Part shown: positions 55,735-64,000 of the stretch, one piece after another
Layout: each line of letters opens with the position of its first letter
Numbering within the stretch: the first letter of the stretch is position 1
Assembly (NCBI GenBank): GCA_029379385.1
Contig: CM055612.1
Span: forward strand, 10,540,001-10,604,000
Origin: Quillaja saponaria
Taxonomy: Eukaryota > Streptophyta > Magnoliopsida > Fabales > Quillajaceae
Direction of reading: 5' to 3'
Length of the DNA: 64,000 nucleotides
The notes under the pieces: generated by a model
Databases searched by the model: none
Seen by the model: only the letters and a program-made list of their open reading frames with translations
Told to the model about the DNA's origin: nothing
Position numbers and translations under genes: made by a program

Positions 55735-58700
55735 TCAAGAATGGAAGTTTGGGAACTATTGCTAGATCTAATGTAGGTCATCCTAAGTGGCATCTTCTGC
55801 ATAAGTTGAGACCACCGGATAGCAACTGAGTGATAGGTCTCTGACCCCTTTTAATCATTCTACGACCTAGAACTCTAACTGGTGCCCATGAAATGGACCA
55901 CTGTCATCAAAGTCTACAGTGTTACTCTTATTGGATGATCCCCAATTCTTTGTTTCAACTATGACGCATGGAATACAGGGTGTACCTTGGATGACTCAAA
56001 TAGAAGCAATTTGTAGGCCACTGGTCCTACCTTCTGTCATGCACTTTTTAGTTTCTCAAATGCTAGTTCTGCTTTCTCTGACCACCCAAAAGCATCCTTC
56101 TTCAGTAATTTAGTCAATGGCTTACTGGTAATGCCATAACCCTTGATAAACTTCCTATAATACCCTGTTAACCCCAAGAACCCTTTTAATGCTTTGATTG
56201 TTTTAGGTATTAACTAAGTCAACATGCAGTCCATTTTATTTTGGATCAGCAACTACCCCATCACCAATGATAATGTGCCCTAAATATTCCACCTCCTTCA
56301 CTCTAAAAGAGCACTTGCTTTGTTTAACAAAAAAGGTATTTTGTTGCAAGACCTCAAAGGTCATCTGCAAATGTTGGATGTGCTGCTTCAAATCCTTACT
56401 ATAAATGAGAATATCATCTATGAAAACCAGTGTGAGTTTCCTTGGGAATGGTCTGAAAATCTTTGTCATGAGAGTTTGGAAAGTGGAGCGAGCATCAGTG
56501 AGGGAAAATGGCATTACCAAGTACTTATAATGGCCTGAGTGTGTTCTAAATGTTAATTTACGCACATCTCCTTCATTCATCCTTATCTGATGGTAACCAA
56601 CTCTAAAGTACAACTTTCAAAACACCTTTGCTCCATGTAAGTCACTAATAACTCTTAATTACAGAAAATGAGAATTTATCTTTTATAATGAGATTGTTTA
56701 GTTGCCTATAATAAATGCACATTCTCCAATATCCATCTTTTTTCTTAGCCGTTTCTATAGGAGCAGAAAATGGACTAGGTCTAATGATACCAAATTCCAA
56801 CATTTCTTGTACCATTTTTTCAATAGTATCCTTTTACGGTGCAGGGTATCTACAAGGTTTTATCTTAATGGCTTGATTCTCATTCTTCAACAAAATTCTA
56901 TGGTAATGTGACCTATGAGGGTGGTAGTCCTTTAGGTTCTTCAAATAACTTTGCATAATCAAACAATATAGGTTGTAGTTCATAAGGTATTTCAATTTAC
57001 CTTTTCTCCACTGTCAGTTGTCCTGGTTTACAGCAGCACTGGTTTGTAGCCTATCTGATCCATTGCCACATGCAATAGCATAAGAGACTCCCATGCCAAC
57101 TCATCCCTTTCACCTTGTCTTTCTTGTGCAATACTGCCACCTTGGACTTCATACCCCATAATTGCATGGTTTCCTTACTTTGGTGAGCTTCGTGGTTAAC
57201 TTGTTGAAATCCCACAAGATTGGACCCAAATTAGCCAACCACTAGATCCCTAGTACTTGTCAGACAACCTCCCTAAAGGCATGACTAAGAGATCATCCTT
57301 AAAGCTATTCCTTGCATAACCCTATGTGAGTTCCTCGCAAGTGTACTAGATCTGCATTTTTTCTCCATTGGTCTCAATTACATGACAGGGTTCCCTCTCC
57401 TTCACCCTGCACCCCAGATTCTTCACACAACTCAAATCCATGAAGTTGTATGTGCTTCCACTATCTACCAACACCAAAACTGCTTGCTTCTTAATCTTTC
57501 CTTCGACCTTCATGTTTTGATGTTCATTTACTCCCCATAGTGCATGCAAGGATATCATGGGGAGCTGTTTGGTTACCTCCTCATCATCTATTTTCACTAT
57601 GTTGATATTGTTTGAGACCTCCTCCACTGTAGCTTCTTCTAAGCCCTTATCTGCTTCTAGTACAATCTAATATAGTTTTTCCCTGGCACATACTTCTCCT
57701 CACACCAATAGGATAACCCTTTCAGTCTCCTATCTTCCATCTCTTTCTGACTCATATCTTTACCAGGCTTGTTGGGTTTACCAATAAGGCCTTCCAACCT
57801 AGGCTTGGTATTCACTGGGTTTGACAAGAACTTTGGTGCATAGATTGTTGGCATATTCCCACCCTTTTGTGTTTGATTTTGTTGATAACCATTAGATCTG
57901 ATCTGATTCCTTCTAGTCAATTCCGAAAAGGTTGTTTCCTGCAACCTTGTAATACATGGCCTACATTAAGCATTAAGGGTTAAAACACCTCATTGCACTT
58001 TCTATTTCCTTCTTTAACCCACTTAGAAAGAAATTGGCAACAAAATCCTCTAGAACACTAGTTTGACTCATCAACATCTCAAACTGAGGTTGATATTCCT
58101 TTACTGTTCCCCACAGTCTTAACTTCACCAAATCAACTATTAGATCTTCATATGTAGCATTAGCAAATCTGTTCCTCATACTACTGATGCATTGATTCCA
58201 TGTTAGTAATATCCTAGCCATACTCTTCATATATGCTTGATGCTAATGCAAAGCCCTCCTATCTAGAAGTGCACTCACAGTCCTGATCTTGTGCACCTCT
58301 AGCACTCTTTCCACTTCAAAGAATTGCTCTACCTTAAATTGCCAATTTTTGAAGTTTTCCCCATTAAACCTTGGGCATTCCACCTAGAATACCTTACCGG
58401 GTGATACATATTACCAAATTGCACTGCATCTAGCATGGCAGCTCTAGCTCTAAAGAACCCTTGTGCTCAAATATTTCATGCTTCATGTGTTATCCCCTAT
58501 TCATTCCTCTTGGCATTTTAGGAATCTGTGGATTTCCAAGAATTGGTGACTCTAGTACTTGTTGACCAAAATTCAGTCCAACTATTCCTCCCAGTCCACT
58601 TACTTGTTAGAATCCAAAACTCCATTAAACCCAAGTATACCACCTCCATTGTTTCCTTGTAGATTTGGGTTTTGATTTCGATTAATACCTGTCATTCTAC

Positions 58701-58905
58701 GTAACTCGTCCATCATTTGTATAAGCCTTTCATCATTTCGTTGGTTCAACTCCTTAATCCTCCTACCTTGCTCCTCTATTCTCTGATTCACCGCTTGTTG
58801 CACCATTTCTTGGACCCTTTCAATTCTGGATTTCAACCTTTGCAATTCCACATGAATCTGCATCACCATGATCACAACCTTGCTCTGATACCAAGTTTTA
58901 CGCAA
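55735..58905 (-). pseudogene. Gag-pol of the gypsy element (gag, protease, RT; RNase H/integrase deleted)
   Basis: From 58905 downward: an Arg/Glu/Gln-rich coiled coil at the gag N-terminus (58905-58600); a retrotransposon gag core (58230-57973) with Trp-Gly-Thr-Val-Lys-Glu-Tyr-Gln-Pro-Gln-Phe; a linker; an aspartic protease with Leu-Val-Asp-Ser-Gly-Ser-Thr-Tyr-Asn-Phe (57530-57490); and reverse transcriptase with Tyr-His-Gln-Ile-Arg-Met and Phe-Ile-Asp-Asp-Ile-Leu-Ile-Tyr-Ser (56613-56236). The RNase H start (Phe-Gly-Trp-Ser-Glu-Lys-Ala-x-x-Ala-Phe-x-x-Leu-Lys, about 56085-56040) is followed almost at once by Gly-Pro-Val-Ala-Tyr-Lys-Leu and Val-His-Pro-Val-Phe-His, the segment after integrase. 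Last are chromodomain-like C-terminal traces (55800-55740). Stops and frameshifts occur throughout. Confidence 0.88.
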
Positions 58906-59273
58906 GAAAGTTTAGAGTTGACTTTCTTATTAACCAAACACACTCACAAGCAAGAAAGCTAAAGAAAACACACAGACCTAAAAAAATGGGCCTAATCCTT
59001 GGTAAAGGAAATGAAAGAGAAAATGAACAAATGCTTCACACTCACAAGCAAGAAAACTAAAGAAAACTAAAGGAAAAGCAACAAATGCTTATAATTCAAT
59101 GAATGAAGATATTACGGCCTAACACTTATTAAGCTTTCTCTTACAGCTCACAACAGCTACCAACCAACGGATATCGAGCAATATCCGAACGTTTACTAGC
59201 TAGCTTGCTTCTCTAGCTTACAAACGACCGGTGAACCACGCACTTGTATAGGATGAAACAGTGTCAAAAATTG
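58896..59273 (-). repeat. 5' LTR of the gypsy element
   Basis: Partner of 55366-55707. It contains an internal duplication of about 100 bp: CACACTCACAAGCAAGAAAG at 58939 and again near 59038. Confidence 0.75.
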
Positions 59274-59279
59274 GAAGGT

Positions 59280-61731
59280 CATGAGACGTGTCAGGTTGAG
59301 ACTTTGGGGATCCTGGGTCCCTGTTACAGATTTATATTTTATTTATTTTGGTGCAGCAGCGGACGCTCCATCTTCAGGTCAGTGGTGGGACAATAGGAAG
59401 CAATTGAGCCGGTACGATTAAAAAAAATCACAGAATTGCACTGAAATATTGAGGTAGAAAGCCATTGCCCATCTTGAGTCTTTCTTCTGATATCAAGTTG
59501 CGTGAGTCAAAATTGAGGCTCCGTGGTGAAGGGTGACGGTTGCAGCAAAAGAATCAAGTCAAAAGCTTAGATCGATTTGAAAATTTCGTTACGAAATCAT
59601 CGCTCTCGTTTCGTCATCTTGAGGCCATGATCTTTAGCAGAAGTCTGTCTTCGTAGATTTCTTCATCATCTCTTGCGTGCTAATACCATTCTTCTTTCTT
59701 CTTTTCTTTTTTTTTTTTTTTGTTTCTTTTACTTGCTTGTGCTTGCATGTGTGCTAGAAGCCTGGAACTTTCTTTATTTTTTGCATCTATCTTTTGTACT
59801 CTTTTTATTGTTTGTTCCTTTTATGTGACTAGTATTGAATTAAAATTTATTATTAAATGACAGTTACATTTATTATTCTTATTCATATTTATAAATATAC
59901 ATATCTTTATAATTTTATTTATAATTATTTAATTAACATATCTCTACTATACCAGTATCGTGATTTTTGTAAAATAAAAAATCTCAATACCCATATCGTA
60001 CCATACGGAAAATACAGGTAATCGTGCTTCATATGCAACAGACCCCTATTTGCTCAAGTAACTCTAGTGAAAATGAACTGTAACATTTCTTACATTCTTC
60101 CACACTAGAGGCCTCCTGAGGATAACAAACTAACTTCGTGATGATAGTTGATGAACAAAAAATCATCTACAAATTTCCTAAAAAAATATAAGAAACAATG
60201 AAAAAGCATTTGCTACATGGCATCAAATAAATGTCAAAAATTCAGGTCTTGACGCACATACTCGTGCACAGAAAGATAACCAATAGCCCAAAAACAAAAG
60301 GCAGATACGTCTACGAAGTCTGCGTATAGTGAAAATCAACATGTACGGATCAAATATAGAAGATCAGGCAACATTACATAAACCATAGAGGATCAGCCAA
60401 CATTACATAAACCAGTCAAGGTGATGAAAGGGAGGTTTGGGATCAATGATGAATAATGCATTACTTTTGTACAGCAACGTGGTTTTCTTAGCAGCCAATA
60501 GAACAAGGCACCAATCAAACTAAGGGAACACAGAACAACAGAATGTCTAAATTATTACGTAGTAACTACTGACATCCAACAGCATGAGTAAAACAGCCCT
60601 ACCATCTGAAGTTTGACAATTTATACAAAATCTTAAGTTGCATGATAGTCACATTTAGAATACTAATAAAATAGGACAACTTGCAATTTATAGTTTGATA
60701 TACAAAGTGACAACTGCCAATACAACTTCAAAATGTGGCAATTGCCATAAGCTAGATTGCGCCTGAATAACCTTTTTCTCAAGCAGAGCTTAAAAGATCA
60801 TATGTACTACCTTATATCTGGCACCTACAGCAATAACTGTTCCAGATGCACACTCCCTTGCACCAAATTTGTTGTATATCAAGACAAGTTTGCTGCCTTG
60901 TTTCATCATCCCTCACAGTCCATCTCTGCCTAAGAAGTTAAGAACTGATCTTTAACGTAAAATCATACAATTATTTTCTAAGAACACCATATTGTACCAA
61001 ATATAGGGTACAGCACTGCCGATTTTGCACCCAGATGATACAAATAGTTGAAACAAGATACTTCATGAACATTTTCTGAACAATGTTACAGAATAAAAAA
61101 CACAAACGTACATGCATGCTAAAATAAAAAGTGTAGCTTCACCTCTGAGCAGAGTCAGAGTTGAAGCTACAAGAATATTGTAGAAATGCTTATCTGTATA
61201 GTCAAACAAAATTCTCATTAAGCCTTTGTTGAAGCTGTGTAGCCAGATAATCCATTATTTAACTAGAAATGAATTCTCAATATTGTTCCAATCGTATAAC
61301 TTTCTTCGGCATCACTCATCAATCCTCTAATTTCAATGAAATACTGAAATCCAGTGACACCAAAAACTTATCTTCTCTCTTATAGTAGAACAAAGAAGGG
61401 TTTTATCTTTATGTAAAAACTTAAAACTAAATTTACTGAAAACTAAATTTATCTTTGGCATTCATCACTCAAATTTGTAATTTGCTTCACATTACACAAC
61501 CCCTATCAATGAATATCATCAAAATCATGACAGTTTGAATGGAAAAACAATATACAGAATAAGATAATTGCAGTATAGTTATGTGGCAAAAGAATCATAG
61601 GAGAAAATAAAAACAATATCTCTGAATTCCTCTATTACATACACACCAAGGCACAAATACCTCACCCATTACCTGAATTCTCAACAAGAATCGACAAAGA
61701 AGGTAAAAAAGCTCAGTACGTCTGATCTTAA

Positions 61732-61762
<31 letters not shown>

Positions 61763-61800
61763 ACCTCAGGGAATCCCCTTATCAGAAATCTCCTCCTTCA
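59280..61800. other. Intergenic and probable 3' region of the Kazal gene, no gene recognised
   Basis: Mixed-composition sequence without a convincing coding frame. There is a T-rich run at about 59700-59722, a duplicated AACATTACATAAACC motif near 60370 and 60400, and an (AAT)n microsatellite at 61733-61757. Part of the right end may be 3' untranslated sequence of the minus-strand Kazal gene. Confidence 0.5.
61733..61757. repeat. (AAT)n microsatellite
   Basis: Eight AAT/ATA trinucleotide copies just beyond the stop codon of the Kazal-type gene. Confidence 0.95.
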
Positions 61801-61804
61801 ATAA

Positions 61805-62194
61805 TCAGAAAATACCAAACAAGACAGAGAACCCAAGCACAATTAGCCACAGAATATGGACCAAAAGGAATGCTTGACCAGATAGAGGGACGGAACCCCC
61901 ACTGCCCACTTCACAAAACCCCAACTTGGCGACTCTAGTTCCAGCACATAAAGCATCCGCACACCCACACCAGTAAGTCACCCCATCAACACCGCAAACT
62001 GGGTCTGTCCGAAAGCAATTAACGGGGCATGAGGCGGGTATGGTACCAGCACAGATACCCTGGTCATCGCTGGTGGCTTGAGAAGGTAATCGGATGGTGG
62101 ATGACGACTGATATTCAGCTCGGACAATGGGTGATGAGCAAAGGGCCAAGATGGTGAAGGCTAAAAAGAAAGGAAAAATGGGGTTTGGGAAAAT
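61805..62194 (-). CDS. Kazal-type serine protease inhibitor family protein, secreted (5' end uncertain)
   Basis: The open frame from 62194 to 61805 gives a hydrophobic leader (Phe-Phe-Leu-Ala-Phe-Thr-Ile-Leu-Ala-Leu-Cys), a signal peptide ending near Arg-Ala-Glu. A Ser-rich linker follows, then a cysteine-rich core: Cys-Pro-Val-Asn-Cys, Asp-Pro-Val-Cys-Gly-Val-Asp-Gly-Val-Thr-Tyr-Trp-Cys-Gly-Cys, Cys-Ala-Gly-Thr-Arg-Val-Ala-Lys. It ends in a hydrophobic C-terminal tail of about 20 residues, typical of GPI-anchor signals. The core follows the Kazal pattern (C-x-P-V-C-G-x-D-G-x-T-Y) as in plant Kazal-type proteins, which inhibit serine proteases in the apoplast. No ATG occurs in this frame: a TAA lies at 62195-62197. 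The nearest upstream ATG (62202) is out of frame by two bases and soon stops. Either an upstream exon splices in at the acceptor-like TTTCCTTTCTTTTTAG (62162-62177), or a small indel has broken the start. Confidence 0.75.
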   Translation of the reverse strand: MFPNPIFPFFLAFTILALCSSPIVRAEYQSSSTIRLPSQATSDDQGICAGTIPASCPVNCFRTDPVCGVDGVTYWCGCADALCAGTRVAKLGFCEVGSGGSVPLSGQAFLLVHILWLIVLGFSVLFGIF

Positions 62195-62204
62195 TTAGGC
62201 ATGG

Positions 62205-63560
62205 CGAATTATGAAAAAGGCGAACTATCGAAAGCTCGCCTATAAATTAGGGACCCAGTAGCTAGGATTTTCAAATTTGAAGAAACTGGGCCTTTGATTT
62301 TGGAGGGGAATTACAAAGATGAAATGGGATTCAACCCTAATTGAAGCAATTAGGAATTTTGCAGATTCAAGATTTGATCAGAGAAAGGTGGAAAGAGAGA
62401 ATTTTTGCCGTTCAAACTTCTGAACGCCTTTACGTTTAACGGGTCTCTTTCTCTGTGCTTTGAAATGTCTGTCTGTGAAGACACGTTAAGAGGCATTCCT
62501 TGTTTCCTCACCAGTACAGGTATGCTTTGTTCACCAAACCGTTGATAAAAAACTAAATTACACTTTGGTTCTTCTAGTTTTATTATTTTCCTAAATAGGT
62601 CGGTCATTAATTTCTAAATTTTTCTAATAGGTGGTTGTATTTTTATTTTTATTTCAATAAGGTCTCATTCATGCATTATTGTCACAGTTTTGTTCGATTT
62701 TGTTCATAAGCATTAAAATCATCATACTCTTTTATGGTTTAGTTTTATTCTATGATTCTTTATACAATATTTATTTATAAATTGAATGAAATTGCATATG
62801 AGTCCCAATATTGAAAATTAAAATAATAACACAATGACGCAATTGAACAAGTTAAAAATGCAATCATTCATTTGAAAAATAATAAATTATCACAAATTCA
62901 AAGTGTAATTTTGTCAAATTTTTTTAAGAGCAAATTGTAATCTTCTCCTTTGAGATTTACCGAAACTTACTGAAACGACAATAAAGTTCAAAGTTTGGAA
63001 AATCAACATTTCACTCCCTAGAATTGATAAAAAGTTAACAAGGCTACACAATAATACTAAAAAAAATATCCTACTTTTATCTTGAAAGTATCAAGAAATC
63101 CTATTTATTACTCTTATCTTTTTAAATGAACTCTAAATACTTCTTTGTTTATATGTTTTCCTATACATTTTTAGCTTTTTTTCTTAATATTAATACACTA
63201 TGTCAATCTTGATAATTTTTTTTAATTTTGACATATTGTTTATATTAAAATAAAAAGAAAATATATGACACATGTATAAGTAGAATTATATTTGAATATT
63301 AAATAAAATAAAGTTAGAATTTTCTTTAAGTTTTATGATATGAACCATATAGAAGTATAAATCTATATGACTTATATTTAAAAGATAAGGTCAAGCACTT
63401 GAAGAGAAATAAGCAATTAATTTATATAAACCTAGCTACTCATATAAAATAATTTTTTCTTTGGTTTTTGAAAGAGGAATATGAAATGACAAGATAATTT
63501 TTTTTTATTCTTTAATTAATGATTATATCATTATTACTTTTTAAAATTAATTGTTGGCCC
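62205..63560. other. Upstream region of the Kazal gene and AT-rich repeat
   Basis: 62205-62520 is GC-richer and probably the promoter/5' region of the minus-strand gene (TTTATAGGC-like TATA near 62241-62249). 62900-63560 is AT-rich, and its part at 63240-63440 matches 46210-46390 (ACATGTATAWGTAGAA, AATATTAAATAAAATAAAGTT). Confidence 0.5.
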
Positions 63561-63564
63561 GTGA

Positions 63565-63805
63565 TAGTTGGTATCAGAGCCACTCCAAGTATACTAGCGA
63601 TGTGCCACTAAGTGCTATGGGCCCTTAAGTAAGCACGAGTGGATGTGACGGTTAGAATCTTAGTCTCACATCGGTTGTGTATTAGAATAATCTTGGACAT
63701 ATAAACGGTGGCATACCTTCGTTGTTATATGCATTTTAGGATGCTAAGTGGGTTTTCCCAAGAACAAACCTGTGAGGCACAGTGGAGCCAAAACAAACAA
63801 TATAT
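63565..63805 (+). mobile_element. TRIM-like retrotransposon fragment
   Basis: A primer-binding site TTGGTATCAGAGCC at 63569-63582 is followed by only about 70 bp of internal sequence. A probable LTR follows, starting TGTGACGGTTAGAATC (about 63646) and containing TCTCACATCGG, a stretch common in plant TRIM LTRs. The 5' LTR expected left of the primer site is not recognisable. No coding capacity. Confidence 0.45.
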
Positions 63806-63839
63806 AACATGGATGACCTTGGCAATTATTTTGAAAAAA

Positions 63840-64000
63840 AAATAGTTTATAGGTGTAGGCTGACACCTTTTTATTTATTATACTAGCTTTCATGGTACAC
63901 ACATTGCGTGTAAATCAAGTTTATGATATATACATGTTCATCAACAATTGATATTCATATCAAGATATTATAGTTAATAAAATATAATAATCAAGGTTAA
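63840..64000. repeat. Start of another copy of the AT-rich dispersed repeat
   Basis: Resembles 40800-40930 (TTCATCAAYAATTRATAT, ATATCAA, TATAGTTARTAAAA). It contains the imperfect palindrome ACACACATTGCGTGT (about 63897-63911). It continues beyond the window. Confidence 0.5.

Larger units (their letters stand above)
55366..59273 (-). mobile_element. Ty3/gypsy retrotransposon with a large internal pol deletion
   Basis: Minus-strand element. The 3' LTR is 55366-55707 (plus-strand ends TGTTATGCAAG and TGTAATACA). A polypurine tract (TTTAAGGGGG on the minus strand) follows at 55708-55719. The 5' LTR is about 58896-59273, with a primer-binding site TTGGTATCAGAGC (minus strand, 58882-58894). Gag, protease and reverse transcriptase are recognisable, but most of RNase H and all of integrase are missing. 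The right boundary and target duplication were not resolved. Confidence 0.85.

Overview
The window is nuclear DNA of a flowering plant, almost certainly a eudicot. The support is direct: genes split by GT-AG introns, a cytosolic ribosomal protein gene with the plant telo-box/site II promoter, plant-type Mutator-like (MULE), PIF/Harbinger and hAT transposons, long plant LTRs, and an AT-rich, microsatellite-rich background. The species cannot be fixed from this sequence. There is no bacterial-style gene organisation; most of the window is transposon debris around four host genes.

Host genes: (i) a minus-strand precursor of a small secreted cysteine-containing peptide at 28604-28825, resembling the CTNIP/SCREW phytocytokines; (ii) RPL9, cytosolic 60S protein uL6, three exons at 34877-37011; (iii) a nine-exon mitochondrial stomatin-like (SPFH) gene at 46746-52289; (iv) a minus-strand Kazal-type cysteine-rich secreted protein near 61805-62194, which lacks an in-frame ATG as written. 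They show no sign of being functionally linked.

Layout. 1-2165: end of a Ty3/gypsy (Tat-like) element with an antisense ORF. 2356-3376: hAT-like non-autonomous element with a nested MITE. 3449-4278: intron-containing partial duplicate of RPL9, followed at once by a 4277-4690 hairpin made from two inverted copies of a WAT1/UMAMIT-type transporter exon. 5811-6180 and 20100-21260: pieces of one LTR family. 7062-19259: an old MULE with a perfect 9-bp target duplication, split by two solo LTRs (8339-12050 and 14818-17894); the first carries fragments of two unrelated cellular genes (DEAD-box helicase and ClpS-like). 22066-27960: a second, much better preserved MULE, also with a perfect 9-bp duplication. 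32218-34520 and 53084-55012: two PIF/Harbinger relics of one family, one keeping only the Myb/SANT-like ORF and the other only the transposase. 41647-45624: a third solo LTR of the same family as the two in the MULE, nested in an AT-rich dispersed repeat. 55366-59273: a gypsy element with a deletion joining RNase H directly to the pol C-terminus. 63568-64000: a TRIM-like fragment and the start of another copy of the AT-rich repeat.

The best candidates for new biology are the transporter-exon hairpin (a possible young small-RNA locus), the gene fragments captured in a solo LTR, the split Harbinger pair, and the peptide gene. Boundaries supported by exact target-site duplications are firm. Family names rest on motifs read by eye, without database searches.
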